From positions 42,973,452-43,037,451 of the forward strand of contig CM072811.1 of NCBI GenBank assembly GCA_037013495.1: 64,000 nt of DNA, written 5' to 3'. Each line of letters opens with the position of its first letter. The first letter of the stretch is position 1. The notes under the pieces were generated by a model, which did no database searches, was not told where the DNA came from, and worked only from the letters and a program-made list of their open reading frames with translations. The position numbers were made by a program, and so were the translations under genes. This DNA comes from Hippophae tibetana. Taxonomy: Eukaryota > Streptophyta > Magnoliopsida > Rosales > Elaeagnaceae. This document shows, in pieces, positions 22,371-35,444 of this stretch.

Positions 22371-24900
22371 GTAGATAAGCACACTATACCATCTACTTTA
22401 AAAACAACATTGTTTGTAAATCCTTCAGATCCCTACTATTCATATACTTCCATGCATCTGCTTCTAAATTTATTCTTATATGTCATAACTATGAACAAAA
22501 CACACATAACATAAACGTTAGTGCATAGATTCAGTGAAAAAGTATCGAGTGAAAAAGAGAAAACATCGTTAAAAGGATCTGATAGTCAATAATATGAGCA
22601 AACATTCAGTTGATAAGATAAACAACAGTTATGCTAGCCTCTACCTTGAAACATTTAAGAACATGCATATTAAAGCATAAGGCACGTGTCACCTCAAGGA
22701 GATGACAATTCTTATACTCTATTATGCCATTTTTTGTGATATATATGAATATGTTGTCTAATAAAGAATGTCATCAGTAGGAATGGGCAAAAAAATCACG
22801 AGTTCGGTTATCTGGGGATAACCATACCGACGGTTTGGTTTTTATCCGTTTAATTTTGGGGACGGGTTTGGTTTCGGATAAAAACCGAACATAAAGGAGC
22901 GAGTACGGTTCGATTACGGTTATATTCAAAACTGTACCCGCCCGTACCTGAAATTAATTATATATTAATTAGGGTTTACTTATTTTTCACATAGTATATA
23001 AAAGTCATTTTATATGTTTGATTTTTACAAGATACTCGTGATGTTGATGAATAATTAGAAGAGAGAAGTTTTGATTTATTGTACTTGAAGTTTTTTTAAA
23101 TTTATTTAATTAGTTTTCAATATTTGTATTAGTTTAGAATATTTTATTTATATCTTGTGTTTCTCATTTATATGTATTTAATTTTATCTAGATTCATAGA
23201 AATATATATTATTAAATGTTAATGTTTTTTTATCAAAAACTCAAAATAACAAATTGAGATAACAAGTTCAAGAGACTTGTCCATTTGCTTTAGGTTGATT
23301 GCATAGCCAAAAGGAGAAATTCAAAAGGATTTTTTCCGATTTTTTTGAAATAATTGTCCAGAACTGTTATCCACGGATAAAAAACCATCCCCAAACTGCA
23401 ACAATTTTTGGGCGGTTTCGGGGATAGATTTTATAATTTGGTTCGATGAGGGTTATATTAAAATCCATCCCTGTCCGTCCCCGTCTCCATCCCTAGCCTA
23501 AGTTTTAAAGATATCATTAAGGGATTGATTCACAAATACATGACCATTATAAGAATGAAAAACCCAAACCTTAGTACAAAATTAGGTGACGATCATATCA
23601 AAAAATTAAATAACTTGTATAACATCACTTTTAGACTTGATTAAATAAATCTAGGTAGCTGTAATACAATCATTAGTAATAGTAACAAAATATTTTTTAC
23701 TAGAAGTAGTAGGAATAGAGAAAGGATAAAAATATTATTTGAACTATTTTTAAAAAAAAAACACGATGGTTTGCATGAATGCATTGCTTACATCTTAAAC
23801 TAGAAACATTAATATTAGAAAATAAACACTCTTAAGTAAGAAAAAAGATGGATGTCCTAAATGACAATGCTATAGCACAATCTTATCCTTCTCGGTCTCT
23901 CTATCCATTTGAAAACCACAATTAAGGTTACACACCCCATCTCCAAGTAGTAGAGACCTCTCTTAACCAGTACAAATCGTCAACTTTGTATGATCATCCT
24001 GAAACACACAATGATTAAAGTAAAATATTATAGAACAATCAAGATTCTTTTCAATTTTACTAATGTGAGTGACAATGAGATATTTTCAACCCCTATAATT
24101 AGCAATGGTGTCTCATTGGCAACCTGAACAAGGTTAATAGAAGTAAATGTTAGAGAATTAAGAATAGAATGATCATTAGTCATATGATCAGTGACCCCTG
24201 AATTTTATGTCGTGTTAGAAGTAGAAAAATGGAATGTAAACCAAACTTACCTCCATTAGTGGTTACTCGAGAAGATTTTTTTTTTTATATTAGCTTACTT
24301 AAGTTTGAACTACTCTAAATAGCCATGTTATTTCCAAAAAAAAATCAATAATGTCTATTAGTATTATAGTAGGTGCAATATCAAAAACCAAAGTCATTAA
24401 AAGGAGGATTTGAATGGGTCTAGTTCTTTTTGACATCAAGGGTTGAGGCTTCATTATGTTCCATAGTGTCCATAATGACTTGTCTTTGTACTTCACAATG
24501 GACTAGTGAATAGACTTCTTATAAACTTAGCAAAAGAGAAGTAGTCCAAACCCAACTACGAATTTGATCCAAACTTTGATCTAATCTAGCCAAAAACATA
24601 TAAACCAGGTCCTTAACAATACACTTTCTCAAATTTTCAATATCATTGGCATGTTCAATATCATTAAGTCGTTGGTAATCAAGTTCCATAAAAATGGAGT
24701 TTAGATCGTTGTTGTATTCAATAAGAGGTCAACCATCTTGACATAATTGGAAGGACCAATACACACTTAAGCAAAATGACATACATCTAGATAGTTTTTT
24801 TCTTAACTACATCCAAAACTTCCTTTACAACCCTGAATTAAATAAAGTGTGATATTAACTTGTCTGTCATAAAGTTGATGAACCAAGATTTAATCGGGGC
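22370..24900 (-). pseudogene. copia gag-protease-integrase remnant, minus strand, interrupted by a MITE
   Basis: Reading from right to left on the minus strand: gag (YNNDLNSIFMELDYQRL near 24700), a spacer, the protease start (DHMTNDHSILNSLTFTSINL near 24180), the pre-integrase region (about 23900-24050), the integrase core (KKYFVTITNDCI near 23690, then VFHSYNGHVFVNQSL near 23550), a MITE (22778-23495), and integrase resuming with HLLEVTRAL near 22700 and a YLIN-type motif near 22600. Stops and frameshifts are frequent. It continues at 19080-19640 after the plus-strand copia insertion. Confidence 0.7.
22778..23495. mobile_element. hAT-type MITE with GGGGACGG/CCGTCCCC motifs
   Basis: It starts TAGGAATGGGCAA and ends CCATCCCTA, whose reverse complement is TAGGGATGG. 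Both ends are rich in CGGTT/ACCGAAC and CCGTCCCCGTC motifs. It sits inside the minus-strand copia integrase. No clear 8-bp duplication is left, and no transposase is present. Confidence 0.65.
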
Positions 24901-25234
24901 ATGTGCAGCTTCCCATTTATCAAAAGTTTAGTCATCTTCTTTTTGAGGAACTTTTCTTTCTACAATGTAACCTTTTTTCTCCTTCCTACAATATACATAT
25001 TTAAAATCTTGAAACAAATACGATACTTAATACCATCTAATTTAAAATCAATTGAAGAGGATCCATCATTATGGTCGTGGTAGATATAATTTTATTATCA
25101 TATTAGATCTAATTTATAGGTTAAAAAAATTATTTTCAAACATTTTGTTCTTTTTAATTTTTTTATTAATAATAAGTTTTAAGAAATAATGATGATGATG
25201 ATTAAAGCCTCATAATACCTATAAATTGAGATTA

Positions 25235-25375
25235 GGAATGGGCAAGTCAATGTCGACGAGAGATATAATTGGCAATGATGTGGGACAAGAGGATCGGTAG
25301 GGACGATTATACTAATAATCATAATCACCATGTACCAATTTCGGATAAATTTGGTTATTAACCGTCAATTATGAA
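25235..25375. repeat. possible MITE fragment
   Basis: TAGGAATGGGCAAG at 25235 repeats the end of the MITE at 22778, followed by GGGACG-type motifs. No second end was found. Confidence 0.35.
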
Positions 25376-25673
25376 CAAATAGTAGTTTTTTCACAGTTTA
25401 ACCACGCTTAATACTTTTTAACATTTATTCAAAAATATATTTAGTTTTAAAAATTAAATATTAACATAATTCTTACTCCATTACATTATTTAAAATATTG
25501 ATATTAATTTTTATTTTTTAACTATTTATCATATATTTCAAGTAAAATAAAAAATAAAAAATAAATAAAATTTTAATCTAATTATTTAAAGTATTGTATA
25601 TTTTATTATTAAAATTATATTTTTTAATGTATTATATGCATATTAAAAATGGGTTTTAGGTCACTAAGGTCCC

Positions 25674-26519
25674 GTGATTATAGTGATAATATATTTTGAT
25701 ATGTAATTGTTTATGTGAATTCTATTGTCCTATAATTTTAAAAAATAGTCAATTAAGTCATTTTTTAAAATTAAGGGTTTTATGGGATAAAGTTGAAATT
25801 TTCTATTTTTTAAATTAAAAACAATAAAAATTAAGAAATAAACACCAAATCCTTTTCGATCAAAGAAGCCATGAATCCTATCACCTCAAACAATCACTAC
25901 CTTCTCAACATCACACAATCACCACCTTCTAAACATCCTACCATTAAAGGCTCAATCATTGTCATCTCACCACCTTTTTTGAAAGCCATTGTCATCTCAA
26001 CCAAAGGCTTGCGCTATTTCAAAGGAGCAACAAACAACTCCAGTAAACAATTATTGTTCCCACTATCACAATACTCTATTGGTGGTCGACCTACCACTAG
26101 AAATCACCAACCACTCTTTTTCACCAATTTTCAACCCACATTGACTTCAAAATATGACAATATAAGGGAGGAGTCAACGATTTTTAATACAATAAATCTA
26201 ACATTATTTGTCTTATTCTATAGTCAATATAGCTCTCTAAGAAATATATTTTCAAGAAATATACGTTATGTTATTGGTTTTATTTATGGTGGATTTACAT
26301 AAGAATAAGGAGTTATTGCTTCTTTTCCTTGGTTTTTTTTATTTCTATTTTTTTAATTTGAAAAATAGAGAATTTCAACTTTATTGTCAAAAAAATGTTT
26401 AATTTTAAAAAAATGGTTTTAAAAAATAGGACTTAGTTAACTATTTTTTAAAATTTCAAGACTAATAGAACATACCTAAAAAAAACTAAATAACCAAATT
26501 GTGTTATCATTGTAATCAC
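25674..26519. mobile_element. element with long terminal inverted repeats (MULE-like)
   Basis: About 150-170 bp at the left (GTGATTATAGTGATAA at 25674, AATTTTAAAAAATAG, AAAGTTGAAATTTTCTATTTTT) recurs inverted at the right (...CAATGTAATCAC ending at 26519). The inner part, 25840-26330, has a different, less AT-biased composition and a 143-codon open frame. Long TIRs around unrelated internal DNA suggest a Mutator-like (Pack-MULE) element. I could not find a clean 9-bp duplication. Confidence 0.5.
25871..26302 (+). CDS. uncharacterised 143-codon ORF inside the TIR element
   Basis: ATG at 25871 to a stop at 26300-26302. The product is Ser/Thr/Asn/Pro-rich in its first half and aromatic-rich near the C-terminus (YSSLRNIFSRNIRYVIGFIYGGF). 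I recognise no domain. It lies between the inverted repeats of the element, so it may be captured host sequence or chance. No introns or expression signals are evident. Confidence 0.2.
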   Translation: MNPITSNNHYLLNITQSPPSKHPTIKGSIIVISPPFLKAIVISTKGLRYFKGATNNSSKQLLFPLSQYSIGGRPTTRNHQPLFFTNFQPTLTSKYDNIREESTIFNTINLTLFVLFYSQYSSLRNIFSRNIRYVIGFIYGGFT

Positions 26520-27123
26520 AATTTCGATATTATAATAACCATCAACATCTCACGCTTTATCAAGTTACAGTTATTTTCAGGAAAATTGGTTACTAACTCT
26601 TTTCTAATATCGTATCAGAACATAATGTTCTAGATCGAATCTCCTCTACAATTTTCGCTAGTTATTAAACGACATCTTTCTTTCACTTTTACTGCACTTA
26701 ATTCTATTTGAACTCCACTTAATGGGGCTTCAAAACTATCTATTCAACCCACAATGGGAACCCATCACACTCGTCTATTTAGTCCATAAGTGAGAGCTCA
26801 CTAATTCAGGAGGAATGTTAAAAAAAACTCATATAAAATGATAGTTAGTATATTTCTTAACAACCTAAACTTTTGGAAAAATTGGTGAAAATTGGTTACT
26901 AACTCACCACTAATAGAGAGAGTATGAAAATTATGCATTAAAAATAGATATATTACTTGAGAACCAAAAACATATGCATTATCAAAAACCTACTAAATAT
27001 TTTCACTTGGGTTGCATAATTTACAATAGGGTTGAAATGCTCGACCCGCAATCTCCTACTCTAGTATTTTCCGTACCTTTTTAAATGCAAAAGGCAACGA
27101 GCAAGGCAAACCTGTTCAAGAAA
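26520..27123. other. intergenic 3' of MAU2/SCC4, with a possible retroelement scrap
   Basis: About 26600-26640 has GGTTACTAACTC followed by a TATCAGAACAT motif like a decayed tRNA-Met primer site, and GGTTACTAACTC recurs near 26893. This may be a small LTR remnant. No gene seen. Confidence 0.35.
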
Positions 27124-30100
27124 CTAAATCCTCCTCTTCCCATGTTTTCCTATGTCTAAATCCATCAGCCTTGATGCTGAAGAAGCTGGCTGTGGAGTAG
27201 TTAAACCAATAGATTCTGGTATATCAAGATTCATAGAGGGACCTGAAATTGTGCGCTTAGTGTCTACATCATTAAATTGCTGGACTTCAATCTTTACTTT
27301 GTCGATCTGTTCATTGGATATAACAGGAGGTACATTCATTAAGTGGCATAGAACTAAATATTCTTTAGATTTTCAATTAACATAAAGAGTGACAAATGAT
27401 ATCCTTACTAGTTCAATGTGATTAATAGATGATTGTGCATCAGCAAGTTTCTTTTGCAGCTCATCCATCTTTTTCCCTTGATACTCGAAATTTTCCATTT
27501 CATTCCCCCTCTCACCCAATTCTTTATACAAATCTGCAAGAAAAAATAGCACATGTAAGAAGATTTTCTCTCTCTCTCTCTCTCACAGAGAAATCACTAC
27601 TATATTAAAAGAAAGGATAGGATCACAATTTTCAGATGAAAAGGCAGTACATCATCCAGAAATAAAACCAATCAAAATAAGCGTAACAACAAAATGCAAA
27701 CTATTATTTTTATTTAGAATATTAATATAAATTAATCCCCAAGGATTTTCTTCAATCATCAAATTTTACTATTCCACTGCAACCAGGTACGATATTACTG
27801 CAAAGTTATTTTTATTGTTATTGTTAAGGGATTGCAATCTCTATACAGATATGAGTATTTAAAAAGAACAACTAAACCATGGGAGAAACATCGATTGAAG
27901 TGTTCCTGACAGAAACCAAGTAATGACAATCCCAGGCTTGCATGTTATAGTCTAGCATTTAAAACTTCCATAGAAAACAAAACAAAAAAAGTTGCACGCT
28001 ACCAAGCAACTTCAAAAAGCTAAAGGTTACATACTTGTCAAAAAATTTTATTTTTTTTTATTTTGATAAGAACATACTTGTCAAAACTGAGAGCACCCAG
28101 ATTTGAGTTGGAACATCGTAAAGCTTCTTTGCTAATGTCAAGGACGATCTCAAAATCTCTCTAGCCTGTACCGTATCATGTAGCGCTAGTGCCAAATTTC
28201 CAAGAATTGTAAGGAACTGTGAAACAAGTTGAAGGTTCCCCAAATGAGTGTGTGTCAACTGCAAACCTTTGGCCAGCCGATTTCTACATGACAGTTAAAT
28301 TATATCAATGGAGGGGAATAAAGATGGAGACAGAGATGAAACACCATTTTAGAATAGAGCTGATGCTTAGTGCCATAATAGGCTAAAAATATGAGCTTCT
28401 ATCAAATTTTCAATCAATTCAAGGACTAAAAAATTAGAAGCAGAAATGGTAAAAAGTGCAAAAGTTCAGATAACTTGAGCCTTTCCAGACAAATTCCTGA
28501 CTTAAAAGTGCAGGCACATCAGTTATCTTGGCATTTACTTGTACCATTTTTATCTGTTGTATCCAAAAAAAATGTAAAAATCATAATACCAGTACCCATC
28601 TATTATTAATTCTAACTATTTTCAAAAGTCGGATGTCAGGAATATAGGCCACATATCCATTTATGGAATTTAAGCAATTGATACAAGGTGTAGGAAATTA
28701 AAGACAAGGAAGGAGGAAAGCATCACTTAGAAATAAAAATGGTACCCCATGCCCACAGGCTCTTTATTAATGTCAGAGACAATGCTTTGCAAAATGAATG
28801 AATTAATGCAATAAATAGCCTATATCCATATGCCAGTCAAAATCCTTAACCAAAAATACAACAGTGGGAAACTTATACCTTGCTTCATGAAAATCCTGTT
28901 GCTTCATTAATAATAGACCATAAGCAAAAAGGACACTGGTTTTCTCTCGAACTCCAACAAATGAATCCATCATCCTGTAAACTGGCCCAATTAAATCAAG
29001 TGCCTGCACACAAAGTTCTCCTCAGCACAAGCAGAGAATAATCTAACTACGATTGGAGAAAAAACAATAGCAGTCATTAATCTTACAAATAGAAAACAAA
29101 ATGTGCTATAAAAACCAAATGATACTCCAAAAAGAGCATTGGAGCCACAGTTGCAGGAAATGTTCCACCTGGGATGAAGATTCTGCATCCCCGATGCAGA
29201 TGTAAGAGACAGCTGCATAAACTTGGCATACAGCTTGCATTGATTTGCTCTCAGTGAGCTGAACATAAAAAGACATTTAATATCAACATTAGATTCTGAA
29301 GGAATGGAGAACACAAACACCTTTTAGTTTTTACTAAATAAAAACTGCATATACAATGACGAATTACAATATCACAGACACAGTCTCACTCCAAAGATAA
29401 AAAGGAAAGAAAAAAAAACACTGTTTCACCTCAGAATCAAGTAATCAACTTATGAACTACAGAACTAACAGATCAGCCCTATTATTCTCTGTCAAGCTAA
29501 AAATGCAAATAATATATTTATACCTTAGTTGCTTCAATATAATGATACGCTGCTTCACTATAACAGCCAACTGAATGAGCATACTGCCCTCTCAACATCT
29601 CTATTAGACTTTCACAAGACTGTAAGATTGTTGGGAACTGTATGAACAAATCTTTCATCTGCACCAAGGCCTGCATGACATAACGGGCTGACTTTATACA
29701 ACAGAGTTCCAATTATATCAACAGTTAGTCAGTTGCATTGCTCTAAAAAGAGTTACAACAATTAGCTTTAGCTTTTGAATGCTAACAGATAATGACATGT
29801 ATGTATTACTCATCTGCATGCAATATTGCAAATGAAGGAGCAATTTCTGTAGCATGTAGAAGTCAATTCGCACTTCGTGGCCAAGCGATTTGAATAGAGA
29901 TATGTATAACTTGACCATATAAACAAAATGGTCTGTATTAGCAGATTCAAGGGTGCAAATTATTGGCAGTACTTTTGCATCAGGTAGATCAAGGATTGAA
30001 ATTTCGGGAATTCGACCGAAATTATGAGTGTTTGATTCAGAAACCAGAGAGACGTTGAATTCTTCCATAATTTCAGTAAACTTTAAGGAAATGTCGGGAT

Positions 30101-33100
30101 ATTTTGGTGAATTTCAGTAAACTTTTTTCCTTTTCAAAACTTGAACTTCTTTTATTATAAAATAAAGACTCAATTTGTCAAAAAAAAATGCTACAAATTT
30201 AACTCAACAAAAATAATTTTGTTAGAAGTTGTTGGGAAACCAACTCTTCTAAAAGCTTAACTATACTTTTATACATCTAAATATTATCCCACGAATGTTA
30301 GCTCTATGCACCGTGCAAGCCAAACACATGAAATTTAACAATTGAGGCCAATTATTTTATTAGTTTAATTTTACATTAATTTTATATATTATTTATTACA
30401 ATTGAACTAACTTGAAGCTTATTTTGATACTAAATTATTTTAAGGTTTAAGCGCATTCTATATCTCAAATGATATTATGCAATTTATGTAATTAAATTCT
30501 AAAGCTTTTATTTTATAATTAATTAAGAGACGTGTCCTAGAATATATTTTATATCACATGTTATAACACTTGAAACATCTTATAACTTATTTAGATTTCA
30601 CATATTTGTATAACACATTCTTTTATATGGAAAATAAAGATAAATGATGTATTATCTGCCATGTTAATTGATCATATGTTTCATTTAAAATTTAGAATTT
30701 TTAAAGTGAATTTCTATATATTTTTTAATTTTTCACTGATATCAATATCGATATTGAAATTTTGGTAAAATTGAACTACTGAAATGTCAATTGATACCAG
30801 AATTTTCATCTTGGTTAGGATAATTTCAAACAATTTCCATAACAATATCTCCCTCAACGAGGATGTTCATGTGATGGCACACACAATATACTACTTACTT
30901 TTCAAATAGGCTCAATATATTAGAAGAAAAAGGAAGATAATTCATGGTGTACAACTTAAAGTAGGCTAATTAGAATGTCAGCTGAGTTAGGGTTATCCTG
31001 TAACATTCAAAATTAGCTTCTCTAGCTACACTGGAAGTTCAACCATGCCCAACAGAATGCCTAAATTTTTTTCCCCCAAAACAAGGTGATAAAGAGATGC
31101 ATATTAAAAAAACCATATAAACAAAATTATCAAATATATAGACTGAAAAAGGACCATCAATGAAGACACAGCACCAACCTGTTGTGCTTCTACAAATTCT
31201 GAGCGAGTCAATTCCATAGCAACTTTGTTCTCAAGAAATTGCATAAGTAGCATTAAATATACACCAGCCATCCAGATGGCAGAGTGTTGCAGATTCACCT
31301 CTGCTTAGAAGAAATTAAGAAAGATTCTTAAATAACCTTACTGCTAGAAACCCACACTACACTAGACATCATGAGAAAGTGAGCCTCACCTCTCACACCA
31401 TCAGTTATACCAAGCTTTACCAATTCCTCTGTCAAATAGGAAATAAAGGAGAAAAGATAATCAATTTCCTAAACTGAGCAACATCTCTACATTAATTGAG
31501 CATTACTAAGTTCAAAATTTTCTCTTTTAAGACAATTAGTAGCATCAACATTTTCCACAGCAAAGTAAAGAAATATATGAGTACTGAAAATAATATAGGC
31601 TACATGAGCAATTCAATACTTTTACCTTTAATCCCTCACCTTTTACTTCACCGACTTAATCTAGAACTTTTCACCTACCAACTAATCTAGTACAAAATAT
31701 TTTAATTGAACCAAGATTGGACCGATTTAGTACGACCTATTGGTCAAAATAGTTCAAACTTTAAAAGTTACAAACGAAAAGGTAAAAGACTAAATCGCTC
31801 AAACGTGAAAAAGTGAGGGACTAAGTTAGTCATTTTCTTAATAAAATAAAACAACCTTTTATTGTATGCATTCCAGATTCAATGCGGTTTCCACACTCCT
31901 TAAAGTTTCCTTTTGGACGCCCGAATATGACTACCATAAGATCAACCAGAGCATATATTGCACTCTTTGGCAACCACTCCCCATCTATCGGTGACGGTGC
32001 CAATATAAGCTTATCTACATAAGTTCGTTTCATATTGCCAAAGTAAGCTGGATCCAAGGTTTCCCTTCCACTTGGATTACTAAATCCTGTCAAACTTGTT
32101 AATCGATCTTGCAATTGAGATTGCTTTTCTGACAATGCTGACCTCTCTCTGCGTGGTAGATCAGACCTTGCAAGACTTTGATTCAATGCATCAATTTCTT
32201 TTATCAGCTCCCGAATATGCTGCATTTGTTGCAAATCAGTCTTCATAGCAGCATCCAATTTCTCTATGTGTTTGGCACCATTCTTGTAGTCACATACCCG
32301 AAGCCAATAAAATATGTGTAGCAGCTCATTGTAAAAGAGCAAACCAAAACATTGTTGTCTCTGTTAAAAATGAGAAGATAACAACATGGTTACTAACTTA
32401 CTATTAGCAACATAGAAAATTGTCATGAACAAATGCATAATAGTCGAAAAAATAATAATAATGAAACTCACACAATAGAAGAAATTGACAAGTTTCACAC
32501 CAGAACACAAGAAAATAGCAACAAATAAATATAATAGAAACAGAGTTCAGCACTTACACTTTCCAGCTCAATAGACTCCCACACCTGATCACATCTATTA
32601 ACAGCAGCATGAACCACATTCTCATCCTGCCATTGCATGAGGTTCACATGTAGAATAGAAGATGCAAAGAACATCTGTATCATGTCACAGAGAAACAAGT
32701 AAGGAAGGACTTGTGGAATTTCAACGCTTCAAAACCACAAAAGGGAATGATTTAACATCAAACCTAAAGTAGCTATAAACAAAACACTTTTGGCTAAGGA
32801 CCATCTTGTGAAACATGTCACACACAAATTCACAAAGAATCCTACCTTTTTTTTTCCTTTTTTATTCTCAATGAATCCTCTTAAATAATAAATTCAAAAA
32901 GATAAGCTTAATTCTTTCGAATTCCTCCTAAACAATCAAATAAACTCGCAGAGGCAACAAATAAAAAACTAGAAAATCCAGTACAGATAACACATAAAAC
33001 CTGTAACTCTGGATAACTTATTTGAGTTGCACAGACAAGACCGCATTCTAGACAAGATGTAGCACTTTCATAGTCTCCTTCAATTATCAGAGCATTTGCA

Positions 33101-33619
33101 AGCTGTGAATTGAAGTTACAATTCCATAACTTCACTGAAATCCTTCATCACAAAAAACAAAAAACAAAAACCACAAAAAATTAGTATCAATAAAAAATTC
33201 GCAAAAAACAAACAAACCCAGTTAAAATCTCCACCAATTCGAGAAATCACATACTCATTTCCGGCAGAAGCTGTGAGGTCAAGAGCCTTATGAAGAATCT
33301 GCTTCTGAGGTGGAATAGCACCAACCAAATGGTAACACTGACTAAGCAAACTATAAGCCCGGAATTTCAAATCGAAGCAAGAAGGAATAGATTTCAAAAG
33401 AAGCTGGGATCTCTCGAGATGAGCTTTGGCATGGTTGACGTTGTGAGAGTACTTGAGAAGCAAAGTAGCGATGCGAAGCCGAGTCTTGACCTCAACAATT
33501 GGGAAGAAGGAGACTTGGCTCTGGCAAATGGCTTCTAAGCACTTCACTGCTTTCCCTATTTCTCCTTTCCTCTCATGGAAGTCTGCTAGTCCCCATAGTC
33601 CCTCTGCTACTGCTTCCAT
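27124..33619 (-). CDS. SCC4: MAU2/SCC4 cohesin-loading factor subunit
   Basis: Partner of SCC2 (NIPBL) in loading cohesin onto chromatin in the nucleus; needed for sister-chromatid cohesion and embryo development in plants. Twelve exons with GT/AG borders can be joined in one frame: 33255-33619, 33001-33142, 32558-32674, 31856-32360, 31390-31428, 31179-31300, 29524-29670, 29169-29258, 28879-29003, 28078-28283, 27409-27533, 27124-27306. Together they give 2166 nt, or 721 codons plus TAG, close to Arabidopsis SCC4. The start is MEAVAEGLWGLADFHERKGE; no nearer in-frame ATG lies upstream. Helical TPR-like repeats fill most of the protein (GEIGKAVKCLEAICQSQ, SQLANALIIEGDYESATSCL, LRGQYAHSVGCYSEAAYHY, LGNLALALHDTVQAREIL). 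A charged segment follows (EMENFEYQGKKMDELQKKL), and the tail is basic (KHGKRRI). I see no frameshift or premature stop. Intron 6 (29671-31178) is long and holds foreign-looking DNA. This is the one intact gene of the window. Confidence 0.95.
27567..27584. repeat. (TC)n microsatellite in SCC4 intron 10
   Basis: Nine TC repeats directly upstream (plus-strand sense) of a CACAGAG motif, between exons 11 and 10. Confidence 0.85.
29718..30068 (-). CDS. uncharacterised 116-codon ORF in SCC4 intron 6
   Basis: ATG at 30068, sense with SCC4. It encodes a moderately balanced, not low-complexity protein (e.g. PEISILDLPDAKVLPIICTL, then LGHEVRIDFYMLQKLL). It is not part of SCC4: the flanking SCC4 exons join to the known order without it. 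It may come from a gene fragment carried in by the insertion thought to fill intron 6. I recognise no family; it could be chance. Confidence 0.2.
   Translation of the reverse strand: MEEFNVSLVSESNTHNFGRIPEISILDLPDAKVLPIICTLESANTDHFVYMVKLYISLFKSLGHEVRIDFYMLQKLLLHLQYCMQMSNTYMSLSVSIQKLKLIVVTLFRAMQLTNC
30060..30830. repeat. probable transposon-derived segment in SCC4 intron 6
   Basis: Related AATTTCAGTAAACTTT/TTTTGGTGAATTTCAGT motifs at 30068-30120 and, inverted, ATTTTGGTAAAATTGAACTACTG and CCAGAATTTTCATC at 30750-30815, bracket an AT-rich core. The motifs resemble plant TIR repeats with GAAAATTTCGGTAT ends. The ends are not sharp enough to define the element. Confidence 0.4.
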
Positions 33620-33625
33620 TTTCAC

Positions 33626-35440
33626 TTCCTCTCTTAGTTTTCTTCTCCTTACTCTGTAACTTTTTCACTACTATTTTCCGGGAAGAGATTGATTAACTCT
33701 GTAAATTAGGAACCGAATTGAATCTGAGCATAATTTTGGTACCAATTCAAGTTTGGCATTTCAAAAGTTTTGATCCCTTGCCAAGAAATAGAAGAGTAAT
33801 AACCCTCTACATAAACTTAATTTTTTATGGTTAAGTTATAAAGTATAACCAACTCTTTATTAAAAAAATCATTAGTTGTATGTTTATATGTAAGTATATC
33901 AAATATAAAATTAAGGGAATTTTTTTTTTCTAATGCATCAATTTTTTTATTTTTTTTCATTCTGATTCATCGATTTTTTATTTTCATAAAATTTATTATT
34001 CATATACATCGACTGTGGTCCTCTTATATATATATATTTAAACTTTAAATTTTAAGAATTATTTCCACTTAATTTAGGATGTCAAGTTAAGTAGAGAGGG
34101 ATTTGTTTTATATAATTTTCCTTACATTAAAATAATTCTATTATAAAATATTATTTTTGTTTTGGGATGAAACAAAGATTTAATATATATAATTTTAGAA
34201 TAAAAAATTCAGATAAATTAAAATGTATATAATATAGTTTTATCCTACGTTTTTGGTCCTATAAAATTTACTTATAAACATATAATTTTTATTATGTATA
34301 ATATATTTTAACTTTATAATTATATATACATAAATTATATTATTATACTTTTAAAATTATGTAATGAATATGTGGTTTGAAACTTTAAATTCTTTGATTA
34401 ATGGTATATTAAATAAGAATATTTTTAAAAATATTGTTCAATAAGAAACTAACACCAAAATACCAATAAATTAAATTATGTTTTAAAAAATAATTTTAAA
34501 CCGTAGATATTACTTTTAAACTTATATTTAAATAAGTTTTATTTTTAAATTTGAGATTATATTAATTATCACTCAAAATTTAAAATATGTGTATAAAAAA
34601 GTAAAAAAAGAGTATATGTATAAAAGAGCTTAAAGAAAAAATACACAATACCTTTTTAAGCTTCAAAATCACATTAAATAAAAGTTTTGTTTAACAAAAA
34701 ACTCCTCTAGTGGTAATCTCTTTCTAGTGTGCGTCTCTAATTTTGTACTGATTTTCTTTAAATTTGTTCACTCTTCTCTCACTTCTCACTTGCTTCTCCT
34801 TTGTATACTTTTCTTCTCTCTTTGTAATTTTACCTTTTTCACTATTTATAGTTTCATTTTGTTTATTTGTCTCTTTTTGTGGTAATTTTTTCGATGGTTA
34901 ATAAAAGTTGTGATAATTTTAATGGAAGATTTGGATGTGTCTTTAGAGATTGATAATTTGTTGAAATATAGAAGAGTACGCAACCCTACTAATTTGAATT
35001 ATCTCGTTTGTATAGAGCACATCATATTAAGTATCTTATATCTGTAAATCTGATATCGGTAAACAGTAGATTATTTGAGCTCCTTCAGTACATTTTTTTC
35101 ATCTAATGACTTGGTTATGTGTGCATCTGGATAAAACGACTTAGTGAATTCTCACATTTCTACCACACATAGATGCAAAGGATACATAACCCTAGTGACT
35201 TGATTGATAGGATAGCAACTTGATTGCTATAAACTAGTTGTTATTGTTAAATATCATATTTAGGTTAATTTTGAACAAAATACCTACTAATTTAATGTTG
35301 ATATTTACTTATAATGTGTTTATCTATATCAAATTAATAAAATGAATGAACTTAAAATTATTAGTTTCTCTCAAACATTTTATTAAAATGTCGTCGACAC
35401 CAACACTTTTTTAAACAATTTGTATTCTATAACCTTTGGA
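33626..35440. other. SCC4 5' flank and AT-rich intergenic DNA
   Basis: 33626-33720 holds CT-rich sequence that would be the SCC4 leader/promoter. Beyond it the DNA is AT-rich with no recognisable gene, except for a pyrimidine-rich patch near 34730-34870. Confidence 0.4.
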
Positions 35441-35444
35441 TTTT

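Noticed and set aside
33290..33696. Plus-strand ORFs of 65-82 codons
   Set aside because: Antisense to exon 1 and the leader of SCC4.
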